NCBI GenBank assembly: GCA_002633025.1
Contig: NMRB01000030.1
Coordinates: forward strand, 741,137 to 805,136
Source: Notospermus geniculatus
Taxonomy: Eukaryota > Nemertea > Pilidiophora > Heteronemertea > Lineidae
Reading direction: 5' to 3'
DNA length: 64,000 nt
Shown: piece after piece, positions 1 through 11,356 of the stretch
Layout of the letters: each line of letters starts with the position of its first letter
Position numbering within the stretch: the first letter of the stretch is position 1
Notes under the pieces: generated by a model
Told to the model about the DNA's origin: nothing
The model's database searches: none
Seen by the model: only the letters and a program-made list of their open reading frames with translations
Program-made: the position numbers and the translations under genes

Positions 1-204
1 TTAAAGCTGACGTGAACGAACGAAAAGCCCCCATGCGACGAGCAAGAGAATTACAAACGCCCCGCAAACACCTCAAACGAAGGCTCAGAACATGATAGAC
101 CCCACGAGGCCAGGAGGGCGCCACCTTATTTGTCTCCGAGCTGTCAAGGTGTCAACATCCTATGGGGAGCTCCTGCTGAACACTTTTTTTGAAAGAAAAA
201 AGTT

Positions 205-276
205 TGACCCATCAGGGAATCGAACCCGCGCCTTGTTATCTCTGTTCCACCGTGTTCCCCATTCGGCCAATGAACT
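205..276 (-). other. tRNA-like module (left half of the TTAA element)
   Basis: Read on the minus strand there is an A-box-like TGGCCGAATGG and, about 40 bases on, a B-box-like GGGTTCGATTCCC. These are internal RNA polymerase III promoter boxes, and the A box is of the Leu/Ser type. A convincing acceptor stem is missing, so this is a tRNA-derived sequence and not a functional tRNA gene. It faces away from the matching module at 375-447. Confidence 0.55.
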
Positions 277-374
277 TGTTGGAACACCGCGCATATTTTC
301 TTTTATTCGTAGTATTATTACGCAAGTCGACGGCCTACGTCCATGACAAACACAAATCATGTCTCTGTCAGCTG

Positions 375-447
375 GCTCGTTGGCCGAGTGGACAGAGCGG
401 TGGATTACACATCAAAAGATCGACGGTTCGAATCCCGTCTAAATGAC
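375..447 (+). other. tRNA-like module (right half of the TTAA element)
   Basis: A box TGGCCGAGTGG at about 381-391 and B box GGTTCGAATCC at about 425-435 have near-consensus pol III promoter sequence. The arms around the B box pair (GACGG/CCGTC) but leave an 8-base loop, and the acceptor ends do not pair well. It is therefore better read as a tRNA-derived SINE-like head than as a tRNA. A T-rich stretch (about 450-460) follows and could act as a pol III terminator. Confidence 0.55.
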
Positions 448-853
448 TACTTTTTTTTCTTTGAGTAGTGTACGGTAAGAGGTATCCGGAGATGTTGACA
501 GCTCTGTTGCCTGTAGGCAAATAAGGTGGCGCCCTCCTGGCCTCGTGGGGTCTATCATGTTCTGAGCCTTCGTTTGAGGTGTTTGCAGGGCGTTTGTAAT
601 TCTCTTGCTCGTCGCATGGGGGCTTTTCGTTCGTTCACGTCAGCTTTAACGTGTCAAAAGTATCAGTGTCAGGGCCTTAATTCGAAGATGTCAACAGCCT
701 GCTGTGTGGTCAGCAATGCCGACCATCACCAACAGGAGACACTGACACCAGCACCAATGCCACTTCTCTGTTACCTTCAACTGCAGCTTCAGTATGAGCT
801 GTTGTAAAATTACAGCAACAACAACAGCAGTTTCAGTCCCATCCTGAGGTTAT

Positions 854-967
854 CAGGGGCCTGTTTCATAAAATGACTTTAAGCTAATGGTACCATTAAC
901 TTCAAAGCATTTTCCATTTGGTTAAAGGTACCATCAGCTTAAAATCACTTCATGAAACAGGCCCCTG
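854..967. mobile_element. Small MITE with CAGGGGCCTGTTTCAT termini
   Basis: About 45 bases at the left end (CAGGGGCCTGTTTCAT, then a TTTAAGCT...GGTACC segment) reappear inverted at the right end (ATGAAACAGGCCCCTG), leaving a centre of about 20 bases. The length of 114 bp, the perfect outer ends and the lack of coding capacity fit a miniature inverted-repeat transposable element. No clear target-site duplication was identified. Confidence 0.65.
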
Positions 968-983
968 GTTTTCTTGCAGTGAT

Positions 984-1829
984 TTAAAGTCCCAGCTTCA
1001 TCCCCCGTCCAGCAGCATCAATTACTTGGTTCAACAATGAACAAAAATGTCAACCAGCTGATGGTTTGTTTGAAATTCCTACCGACTTCATAAAAAAGCA
1101 GACTTTTTGAGGGCCCCAGGAGTGCCCGCCCGAACAAAAAAATGACTGAGAGTGAAGTGGATCCCAAACAGGAAGTGACGTAAACTCAGGAAAAATGGCC
1201 GACTCGCAGGGTATATCGGGTAATACACCTGCTGCAGAGGTGCAGCGAAATGAGCCGTGCATGCTCCAATGACGTTACGTCAAACACTGGTGTGGCGTAC
1301 TTCACACGAGTCACGTTACGGTCGGCTCACACCTCTGCGTCCTGTGTACTCCAGCACTACCTGTGACGACGTCGTCGTCAGGGCGGTCATGGCAGTGTTG
1401 CAGCTGGGCTGCTTCCTTCTACAGCAGGCCTTTTGGGCGATTCGCTTTGTTTTCACACGGGTTTTCAATTCAATCCAGCTGCTATCGTTCAATAACTTAC
1501 AGACGTAGGTGACTTTTTGAATTTTCATGCGCCCAAGTGTAGTACGCCCCAGTGAAATTTTGAATCGACAACAAAATGGCGACGATGAGACCTTAGCCCG
1601 ATGTTGGCCGATTGGTTCCGAATTCCTGAGTTGATGTCATCATTCCGAAGATTACCGGACGTTTTCGATCTCATTCTGTGCCTTTTGTGTTTTAGGGACA
1701 CAAAACTTCATTGCACTTTATTTAATCAACGAAGTCATTTTGGTCGAAAATGCACATTTTATCCAAAGTATATGATCATTATGAACTAAATGAAGAGTGC
1801 CTGGACGGGGGATGAAGCTGGGACTTTAA
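984..1829. mobile_element. TTAA-flanked element with 25-bp perfect terminal inverted repeats
   Basis: The left end TTAA-AGTCCCAGCTTCATCC continues through CCCGTCCAG and is matched exactly by its reverse complement at 1801-1829, which ends in TTAA. Total length is about 846 bp. TTAA targets with short perfect inverted ends are typical of piggyBac-like elements. The interior holds only short open frames (none over about 85 codons) with no recognised transposase motif, so it is a non-autonomous deletion derivative or MITE. Confidence 0.7.
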
Positions 1830-4406
1830 GGGAAGCAATTAAATCCCAGGTAAAAAACCTGATAACTGGAGGCTGCAATAGTCCATGATGCTTCTCGGAT
1901 GTCAATCAAAGAATTTTAAAGAAAATTTCCAAATCTGCATCTTTTAAAAAAAATCTACTACACACCATTCAAGACAGTTTTAAGTTTGATGTGTTAGAAT
2001 ACAGCCGCAGGTTCCAACAAAATGTTGTAACAATTTTCGAATCATTGCCATTACGCTAGCCTATTGCTAACTGCAGTTTCTTTCATCTTAATGCTAACAT
2101 CACTGCAAACAACACCAACCTTTCATCATCATTAGCAGTGCAGCCACCGGCTCAATGCTAACTGTTAAACAGCAAAACAGTCGTTAATTACACGATCATT
2201 GGCACATTTTTTACCTGTCCTGCCTTTGATGTGGTTGGCAGAATTTACCAACAGTGTTTGCTCACAAATCATGTGTCGTTGCTTTCCATCATGGCAGGAG
2301 TGGCGTCGATGTCTGTCCATGTTGAAGTAGTCAGTCCATGGAAACATACTTTTTTTCCGTGAGGTAGCCAGAAGTGCCATGTTGACAAAATGCATCAAGT
2401 CTGGCACTCCTGACGATGACAGCCTGAAAACATTTGTTCTAGCATCACAGCAGCCATACCCAACAATATGATGTAGTTATCACGTTATCGGAAACACGCA
2501 CACCACCAAGTGCTGCAATCACGAGTATGATTAGCACGAGGCAATTTACATTGTTTTGCGATAACCATTTTATCAAAATGTGATAAGCGCCAATACTTTT
2601 TGCATGGGTAACGCCATTTTAATGGCACAAATGACCATGGAATAAGCGATACCTAGATTGGAATCATGCTACACCGTTCAAGAGTGATTCATTGCTGGCA
2701 ATTCGCTGGGGTGGTCATTTTCAGGACATTACTGGTTGTGAATGAAAGCAATCTCGAGTTATTAGTTTTTGAGCTGTGGACATAGGATGATAGTTTCTCA
2801 TCAGAACGGTTTTTCGATAACCAGCTGCTACAGATTTTGAAAACAGTCTGGTATCCTAAAGCAAAAGCGAGCAGCCAAATGGCTCCAGAGAATTATTCTC
2901 TGTCTGGAACACTTTTGGAGCTGTTGGTTGTTACTGTCAGTGTCATAGGCGATTTTGCATGAAAATAGCTCCATTCAGGAAGATTCCATTAGTTTATGCT
3001 TGGTTGGCTATACTCTGTATCATAATCTGGTATCCTAAAAGCTGTAATTCCAGGAGCAGCAACTCCAGAAAAGTTGTCTCTGTCTGGAGCACTTTTGGAG
3101 CTAAAAGTTGGGTTCATTGGAGATCATTGAATTTTGCATAAAAAGTGCTCTATGTAGGAAGATACCATCACTGTTCATGCTAGATTAGTTCTGTGCATTG
3201 ACAAAACAGGCCATGTCACACTGAAAGCAGATAATCATATTATGATGTATAATTCAGTAAGTCTGTGGGCTGAGTGTTTATTCCTGACACCAACATACAA
3301 CTAATGAGATTTCACCCACACGAACCTGGCATTTCACTGATAGCATACAAGTGCCTCATTAAAGCCAATTTGTAAGCTAGTTAGCAAAATCCTGGCATCT
3401 TTTCGACATAAAATCACCCATGCTTTACTAATCGTGGCAGGAAGGAAGAGGCTATCCATGCATTTGAATTCATCTATACCGGGTTACTCTGCGTGAACAG
3501 AGATTCATTGCTGTGTAATGGTGTAATTCCAATTAACGACTGATTTTTTTGTACTTTTGTGGTAAATCGTTGGATAAATCTGTTCAGAATATCCTGATGG
3601 CTACAGAATAGTCATCGCATGATGAATCTGTTGCACAATTACAAGCACACTGCCTGTCACTTGTGCAATCAATTCAATCGAACCTGCTGCCTTTGTTGTA
3701 GACCTGACTGTCAGATAACTTGACTCGAGACTGAATTAAACTTTAAAACAGACACCTAGATTAATATTACAGTCGGAGCAACAGAACAACATAATTGATG
3801 AAGTCATTTGTGATTGGAGCTGCTGTTGTCAGGTCTTATAAATTGCCCTTGGTCCTCCCTGGAGCATTTTTGGTCCTGTCTCATTAGAATGCTTTCACAA
3901 TCCCAGTTCCAATTTCAGGAGCAATCTGCAACTGTATAATGGTTCATGATTTGAACTCATCAGTCAAATCTGTATCAGTCACTGATGAGTCTGTATTTGA
4001 CAAGGAAAACCCTCCTAATTACATCGAGGAATTAGTATTTCACTTGTTGGTATGCTGGAAGAGCGTCCAATTTTTGTGCGCGGACAACTTCAGCTTGTGA
4101 TCTAGATTAAGAAAGTCAACAGATCGTAGACGCTAATTGACCATTACCATTTAGTTGGGTGGTGGACTGCAAGAGGAATAACAAACATTTGTGTTGCTTA
4201 CCCTTGGTTGGAGAGATTTGCAGACACAAGTCGGAATATGGTTTCTTAGTTTGTTTCATCAGCAACCCATATTGCTTGTCTAATATGGGGAGGAATGAAT
4301 GAAGTCTGGTCGTTGCTTTTACTTCAGTTTTGTAGAGAGATTTCTGAGGCTTCTTTCTGTACAGGATCTTGAGCCATCAAGAGTTCATATCTAACGCCTT
4401 TGGACT
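1830..4406. other. Non-coding stretch with a degenerate duplication
   Basis: No supported gene. Two degenerate direct copies of about 180 bp lie at about 2848-3026 and 3027-3185. They share TCTGGTATCCTAAA, TCTCTGTCTGG, CACTTTTGGAGCT and GATTTTGCAT-type segments in the same order. The rest is AT-rich sequence with short, uncharacteristic open frames. Confidence 0.5.
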
Positions 4407-4639
4407 AGCCAGCCGCACACCAGGTGATATTGCAAGCGATGGACTCACCACCGATCTTCTCACCAGCCACCGCAGATTTTAGGTGATATCAGCTTTGCTA
4501 TTGTTTGACAATGTGTCAGCATTGCTGGCGAGAGGATCCCAATGCATCACTCTCCAGCACACACCTGGCGTCAACAGCTGATGTTGCTTGCTCACATGCA
4601 ATCAGATTGCTTGTGATATCGCCTGGTGTGCTGCTGGCT
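4407..4639. mobile_element. MITE with AGCCAGCMGCACACCAGG ends
   Basis: The left end AGCCAGCCGCACACCAGG and the reverse complement of the right end (AGCCAGCAGCACACCAGG) match over about 37 bases, allowing a few changes. The interior holds further short inverted segments (GGTGATATC/GATATCACC type). A diverged relative lies at 44210-44433. It has no coding capacity. Confidence 0.65.
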
Positions 4640-5903
4640 TAATAGGTCTTGATATTTCAAGATGTTGTACAGCAGAAAGGAAGTAAAAACATTATGTTCC
4701 TTATTCATCCTACCCTGCTAGATTATCAAGATACGATTATCAAGATATGATCCCTTTCAAGCTGCAAGTACATGTAGATTGTATGATATGTGCCCAATTG
4801 TTTATGGCTTTCCTACCTTGCATACTATCAAACGATCTGGTCAAAAAAGACCTTCTTTGCTTTTGAAAAAAGTGCTTCAAGTCTTTGTGAAGGGGATGCA
4901 GTGGAATATCAAAGTAAGACTTTATGGCTCCCAATATCCATAAAGAGCAATGCAAGCATACTGCTTGGTTCTTATGAGTAATTCCGTCCTTCCTCTCTGG
5001 CTCTGATCCGCACTAGTACCATTTTTTCCAAGACGAATATCTGCGGAAAAGGACCATCTTTTTTCCGCCTTTGATAAGCAGGTGTTTTTCTGTGAGTGCT
5101 AAGTGGCTGGTTGTTGGTCTGTTATTACTCTGAAGAGGATGTAGAAGCTGTGGTACTTGCACGTACGTCTGCGGGAGATACCGTTTTTTTCTCCAATTAC
5201 TGGCTGACACGTTGGCCTGGCCGAATAATCGGCGAGGGGGATGTGTCGGTGCATTTCCTGATGCTTGACAAAAAAGGGTTTTGGAAAAGTATTGGAAGAG
5301 AATGAATGGGGAGTCAGCAATTGACCATACCCTAGTTGAGATGTCACCACGTGGACTGATGTTGTGCGTCTTTATCCATCCACCTGTTGCAGAGCTTGAC
5401 GCCACATTGTAAGACGGTGACGTAACATTTTGAGAAGTATGCTGTTTTACTTGATTATCAGAATAAAGAGTTGAGAAATACTCATACCAATCAGAACTAG
5501 GATTTGGTACCACTCAGAATGTTCCAGTTGTCCATTTCAAAGCCACATTGCAGGTCCACCTTTCATCTTCTACTTCATAAAGTATTTTCTTTATTGCTGT
5601 CCCTACTTCATGCGGATAGCCTCGCTACCCAGCTATCCAGCAGCGTAGAAACACAATTATTCACGGCCCACCGACGGTCATTAGGCTCATCGTTAATGAT
5701 CTCCAACACTTCATGGTACATCATTTGTATTAATGCATGGATGGACACTGATCATATCCATGACATCATCAACTCCCGAGGCAAATTTGTTGATGGTCCC
5801 TTTCGGAATGATATTAATTAGCTTAGGTGGTTGTTGGTGGTGACTTTGTCTTATGGCTGGTGCAGCATCTTTGAAAGCATTGAAATTCCAGACCTTAGTC
5901 TGT
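4640..5903. other. Unassigned stretch with a 166-codon open frame on the minus strand
   Basis: The minus strand is open from 5513 to 5013 (166 codons from a Met). This is the second-longest open frame outside the receptor gene and the repeats. Its composition (N-terminal MVPNPSSDWYEYFSTLY, later basic and Ser/Thr-rich) looks somewhat protein-like, but I recognise no domain. It could be a remnant of a transposon protein, an exon or chance. No splice-site context was strong enough to decide. Confidence 0.2.
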
Positions 5904-5999
5904 CATCCTCCCATAGCAGGGCTTTGGTCTCGCTCCTCAACTTCTGTGTGAGTGGATGAATTAAGACGAGTGAGGTAAAATCCCTGTTGTGGGAGGATG
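5904..5999. mobile_element. hAT-like MITE, CATCCTCCC family, copy 1
   Basis: The ends CATCCTCCCATAGCAGGG and CCTGTTGTGGGAGGATG form inverted repeats. The interior carries the family's CTCGCTCCTC...GTGTGAGTGGATGAA hairpin. No clean 8-bp target duplication is left here. Confidence 0.75.
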
Positions 6000-6072
6000 T
6001 GGAGGCTGTCTCAAGATCACAGCAGATGTGTGAGGATAGGTTGGGGTCGGTGAGAAGATAAGAGTTTCGGCC

Positions 6073-6183
6073 AGAGTTTCTCGCGCTCGCTTCCTTCTTC
6101 ACTGCAACAAGCTACTTGTGGTGAACTTCTTCACTGCAACAAGCTACTTGTGCAGTGGTGAAAGGAGCGAGTACTAAGAACCT
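6073..6183. mobile_element. Small MITE of the GCGCTCGCTTCC/GGAGCGAGTRCTAAGAACC family, with internal duplication
   Basis: The left part (TTTCTCGCGCTCGCTTCC) and right part (GGAGCGAGTACTAAGAACC) are partly complementary and match the element at 8851-8931. In this copy a 32-bp segment (CTTCTTCACTGCAACAAGCT onward) is tandemly doubled. A lone right end of the same family lies near 48541-48570. Confidence 0.5.
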
Positions 6184-7053
6184 GATCTGATGTTCTCATG
6201 ATAGGTTACTTAGGTAAAAGTTGCTTTTGGAAGCACACCTTCAAGTACAGGAATTGACAGCTCATTAAAAGCCAGCAGTTGAGTGTTCATTGGCTTAAAA
6301 AGAACTGTATTTTCTGATCATTATCTGAAGGATGGCAAAATTGAATATTGGAAATGCGATAGGCCTGCAGATTTGAGCTTGTGTTTTATTTAATAGAAGT
6401 GTATCAAAATCGATGAGTACAACTCTCCAGCAAACAGCTACATCTGTTGACGGATTGACAGCTGTCTGATTCAATTAAATTTCATTGTAATTGATTTTTG
6501 TCGAAGTAGACTGTAGCAGTCTGTCACTAACTGTGTTATAGGTTTCTATCTGTCTTCCTTCCATCAGCATCCACCCACAGTCCCTGTAGATTCAGTTAAT
6601 CCTGACGCAGACAGCTCCACTATGAAAACTAATCTGCGTTTGTTGCGGAAACTCAACAAATCACTTAAACTGCGGTCCTATCCCTCGAGGGTGGACATTA
6701 CACTGTCAGCCTAGCTGATCAAACGTAACTGCCGAGAGACACTTGATGTGTGAATCTTGATCATTTGTGGAATGCTGGAAGCGTCTTGTCCTTGATCCTC
6801 ATGTTGTTGGCAATGTTTCCAAGGTTGATGGACTGGCATTGCCAAAACACCTTCAAGCTGTGGTTTCATCTGTCTGTACAAGGTCAATGGTAATGCTTTT
6901 GATGTTTGGTCTTCTCCAAGGGTTATCTTGATCATCTTCATCTGATAAATTTGGATGATATTCAAATGTGTAGTGCTACAAGACCATGGAGAAGTTCAGC
7001 AATTTATGATTCTGGAATGGCTAAGTCCATTAAGTCCATCCTGTAGGAAATCA

Positions 7054-7260
7054 GGCCCCATATTCATAAACATACTAAAGTCAAAGTATGATGCTTATCT
7101 TATGTGTTGAACAAAGGAAGGGCCGTTGGACTTTAGCCTAAAGTATAGCTAAAGTTAGACTTTCTCTTTGCTTGAAGCATTGAGAAAAGTCAGACTTCAA
7201 TGAAAGTGTGGCTGAAGTCCGACCCGTGCATACAGCCCTAAGTGTCATGAATATGGGTCC
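7054..7260. mobile_element. MITE with GGMCCCATATTCATRA ends
   Basis: The left end GGCCCCATATTCATAAAC and the reverse complement of the right end (GGACCCATATTCATGACAC) align over about 24 bases. The interior is rich in ACTAAAGTC/GACTTTAG-type inverted segments. The element is about 207 bp and non-coding. Confidence 0.6.
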
Positions 7261-8850
7261 AGCTCCTCTTAGCATCACTCCCAAGCTCGCATGCAGAGAG
7301 AGAGGCTATTGCTCCCAAGCTTGCACACAGCGATGCTGAGAGGACCTGTCTTCTTCAGGATGATTAAGTCCATCGTACGTACGTTACTTTTCAAGCGCAA
7401 CCAAATCCAAAATGAGCCGAGGGCTAACCCACAATGACCAATAACAGATGTTAACAAAACATCAGCTTAGCCAACTTGGATAAAAAACAGCTGCAGAACC
7501 CCCAGCTTGAATCGAGTCATTAATGGCCCCACTGGCAAATCCTATATATTTGGACCCACAGACATGTTTTTTTTCTCCACCAAATATGTATTGCGTGATG
7601 GACATATTCCTCTGGCCGTCGACTGGTAACAAGATTTCCGTGGTTAATACTTACATTGGAATATGGTATTTTGGCGAGGCTATTTCTTATGCTTTGTGGC
7701 CAATATTCTATTAATTTTTTATGGTGGCTGAAATCTATTGGCAGAGAAAATGAAATGACCAGATGTTCCAGCTTAGAAAGGTACGTAATATCCTGAGGTT
7801 ATTGGCAACAACACGCTGTGAAGACTGCAGTTTACCTCTGTCCTTTGTATATGCAGGGTTGCCCTCCAGGCTTCAGTTCCCCATGCTGCAGGATTCCCTA
7901 AATATCAGCACAATTAAAAAAACTGGGCAATTGCTGGTGGGTGTCTTCCCATGTATGGTTTCCCTCATTCCCTATTGAAGGGGCAAGCTGGGGTATTTTC
8001 TTTTTGTGCTGTCAGCATTGAATGGGGCCAGAGCTTCTACTTTTCAGAAGTTGAAGGTTACTTCCTCTGACCAAGCTCTGCTACAAGCTGTGATGTCAAG
8101 TCAATGATGTAGAACACCTTTTGTCAACTCTTACTCAGGGATTCTTTGCTAAGGTTACCTTCATCATACATGTTGAGCCAGTTGCTGATGTTTCCTTTGT
8201 AGTATGTCCTGCAAAGGCTCATCTCCTCTTGATATTTTTCTCCCACTCTCTGGGTGACTCAGCTGTCGAAGTCTGTGAGCAGTTATTTGTGTCATTTGTC
8301 TCAGCAGCGCAAATCGTAAGGAAACCACCAATGGTACTTGCTAATTGAGGGCCTACTCACTTGAGAAACTCTCGAAGTTGGCAATGGTGGGAATCTGCCG
8401 ATTTGGGGATTCCTGTGGTGGCACACAGCATTGGTATGTTGAAATCAAACACTGCGGTATTGCCCGTTGCGTCTGGACAAACACCATAAAACAAGTAATA
8501 TCAACAGCGTGGATTTTTCTCTTGGTAATGATCCTCGAGTGGAGTGAGATTCCTTTGTAGTTAATGATTAAGAATGCTTCCAAGTGTTCCCTTGAACACG
8601 AAGATGGAAAAAGTCTTGGAATATTTTTTGCTCCATGCTGCAGACGTCATGTTGGGTAAGCATTCGTGCTTTGATGATGGTTTTTGCGGATCGAGATTAT
8701 GGTAATGTGAGAAGCTTGAGAGCTGAACTAATTTGATTGACAAACCTCGCAATTTGAATCTTTTTCATGCGATCTCCATGAACTTTACATCTTATGGTCT
8801 ATTTACCCTTGTGTTGGTTGGAGTTGGTGAATGACGTCCTGTGGTTATCA
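7261..8850. other. Unassigned stretch
   Basis: Only short open frames with no recognised motif. A block around 8240-8340 (ACTCTCTGGGTGACTCAGCTG type) loosely resembles blocks near 44460-44500 and 54560-54610, suggesting an old dispersed repeat. No gene, RNA or intact mobile element is supported. Confidence 0.4.
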
Positions 8851-8931
8851 AGGGTTCTTTAGCGCTCGCTTCCCTTTGTCACCACCACCCACGAGCTGAC
8901 AAAGTGGAAAGGGAGCGAGTGCTAAGAACCT
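8851..8931. mobile_element. Small palindromic MITE, AGGGTTCTTTAGCGCTCGCT family
   Basis: AGGGTTCTTTAGCGCTCGCTT at the left and AGCGAGTGCTAAGAACCT at the right are inverted copies. The inner part (CCCTTTGTC/GACAAAGTGG) also pairs, so nearly the whole 81 bp folds on itself. Relatives are at 6073-6183 and 48541-48570. Confidence 0.6.
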
Positions 8932-11348
8932 CTGTCTCTGCTAACTTAAGGATGAGGGAATGGTGATGGCATGTCAGTTGCAGCATTTAATTTACTGGAG
9001 AACTTCACTTCCCTTCAACCCGAAGGAAATATAAAAAATTAACTGGCAGTAGTACTGTAACCTATTGACTGATAAGTTGAGGAATTAGAACATCGCTAGG
9101 GGTGAATTTTTGTATCCCCATAAACAGGGAAAGGTCAAAAGATTGATAGCATCTCAATATTTACAGTAGTGGAAACTGATTACAAGCAAAGTCCACCGAT
9201 ACACTCCACAGTTTTCCAATCAGTTGGTCTCATTACTTTGTAGCACCAATTATCTTCATAATTACTTCAAGGACACCTTGAACCAAGCTTTCTACTAATG
9301 TAAGAAGGCACTTATATGATTTCTCGCTTATGAAGATAGTGTAAGCGTGAGATATGAGTATGGAAATGGATGCGATCGGATTACAGCAGATGTGGCTGAG
9401 ATATTCCGTAGGGCTGGTTTGAGGGTTGGAAGTAGTATTCTAAAGGAAAGTTCTTCAGTTATTTTACACTTTCTGAATTAACTTTTTTGTTGCTAATGGG
9501 TGGAGTCATTACTCCTCAGGAGCATGAAATTAAAGCTGGTTTTACACAATGTCACATGGGAATCTCAGTGAGATCGTCTCTCTGAGCTAGTTTCTGCAGC
9601 ACATTTGATGCATATGCATTTAAAATATGCTGCTGATAGGGGTAGATCTGGTGCTGCTGATAGGGGTAGATCTGGTGCATGTTTGATGCATGAATGAGGA
9701 ATACCTGATCTTTTCTGTGCTATCCGTGCAAATATGCATCATGCCTCAAGAATGGTGCATATTTAAGGCATGATTGATGCATATTTAAGGTAATGCATCA
9801 GAATCACTCTAAGTTAACAGAGTGATGTGATCTAATATAGAGTGTTAGTATATCAGGGAAGGAAGCCATCAGAAGCACCTTTTATCGTTTCCCTGTCTCT
9901 AATATCCATTACCACACCTCAGTATTGTTGATATTTGGTATCATCCACCAAATTTACCGATAGTCACCTATCTTTGTCGAACATGTGCTTCCTGGGGAAA
10001 TTGACATTGTGTTATCATTACGTCAATTTCTCTTCTCGGCAGATGTGTTACAGTCTGACATGCAATGTATTGTCAATGCTGATTCTTTGTCGGAATTTTT
10101 TTTGTGTGATTCACAAAAGTTTTCCGCCCTCCTCCACATGTGGCCTTGGTCATCGCTAGAATCGTTACAGATTCTTAGTAATCATGCTGTGTGTCTCGTG
10201 GTCTTTGTCCGACAGCATTGTGTTGTCGTATTACACATGTATGAAGTCTGATTCTAAGCTTTTGCCGACTGAATTGAATGTCACAGTGCATTCATCTAAC
10301 CTGTCCAGCGTTACACTTTGCTGATAAGACCACATTGTTGATGTGAAATCTATGACATTTTATTGTTGGTTTTATGTCACAATATGAAAGGGTCTCATCT
10401 TCATGTTGGCTGTGGCTAGGCGTGAATCACCAGCCAATGATTGTGTCCTGCGAACACTAATTTTCATGATGATTTTTTTCATTTCGACTTATATGGCGAC
10501 GCGTTTACACAGATTTGAACGTCATCCTAACTTGCGAGGTTTCAATTATGCCAACGACATTACGACCCCTTGCCCGCCACGCCATGATTAATGCACCACA
10601 TTTGCAAAGAATCCCATTATCTACAACCAAGGAAGAGGTGGCAAACACCATTATTCTGAAAGCGACTTGGACTCAACTGACTCACGGCCAAGTCTTTAAA
10701 GCTGAGATCAAGCCACCCGCCAAAGGCGTCTGCTAAGTAACAAATTGTAAACATAAGCTGGAAAGGATTACTTCACCATCCAATTAACAGTAAAATATCA
10801 TTAATTCATTCCACAGCAGAGATATATCATTTATGACAAAGGTTGATAAAGCCAGCTGAGTTGCCAGCTAAATCCTTTCTTCATTTATCATAGTCATTTG
10901 GTATTTTGCAACTTTTTAGGCCTTTTATGATCATAATTGTCTATTGATGCCTTCTAATTTAAAGGACTGATTGTGATTTATACAGGATCATGTCAATTGC
11001 AGGACTTATCTTTGGTAATTTATCATTCGATGGGGTGATTTTCCTCAGTGGAGTCTTTAACACTTCCTGCAACATGGCAAGTTTGCCATTTGGAAATGAT
11101 TTCATTGCCGAAGTGGGCACTGTTGAGGTCGTTATGCCTGCCTTCTATGTTGATCTCTGGCAATTAGAATCTCTATGGCCGAAATGTTTTTATCAGAGCT
11201 TTTACTGCAGAGAGTCTCAAAATTGCTTCACGTTATTACCATCATCTCTCCATAAAGTTTTCCAAGAGTTCAGGCAACAACTCACCTGTTCCTGAGTGAC
11301 CATTTGAAAGAGGAAAGCAGTCACTGAACTGAGTATCAAACCTGAGGC
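8932..11348. other. Unassigned stretch with a TGATGCAT-rich block
   Basis: No supported gene. At about 9600-9800 there are many copies of TGATGCATG/GCATATTTAAGG-like words and a direct doubling of GCTGATAGGGGTAGATCTGG. The same TGATGCATGAAT theme occurs near 18410-18470 and its duplicate near 19960-20020. The remaining open frames (for example 10515-10736 and 10990-11295, plus strand) carry no motif I recognise. Confidence 0.4.
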
Positions 11349-11356
11349 CTCGAAGT

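Larger units (their letters stand above)
1..649. mobile_element. TTAA-flanked inverted-repeat element with internal tRNA-like modules
   Basis: The first 140 bases recur as a near-perfect reverse complement ending at 649. Both outer ends read TTAA followed by AGCTGACGTGAACGAACG, so TTAA is the likely target-site duplication, as in piggyBac and Kolobok-type DNA transposons. The arms (about 1-141 and 519-649) differ at very few positions. The interior is also a diverged inverted repeat, with one tRNA-like module in each half, arranged head to head. No transposase frame is present, so the element is non-autonomous. Its left edge coincides with the window edge, so the repeat could extend further left. 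The class assignment rests only on TTAA and arm structure. Confidence 0.7.

Noticed and set aside
375-447. A functional tRNA gene
   Set aside because: The promoter boxes are good, but the acceptor arm does not pair and the T loop is one base too long. It lies within an inverted-repeat element.
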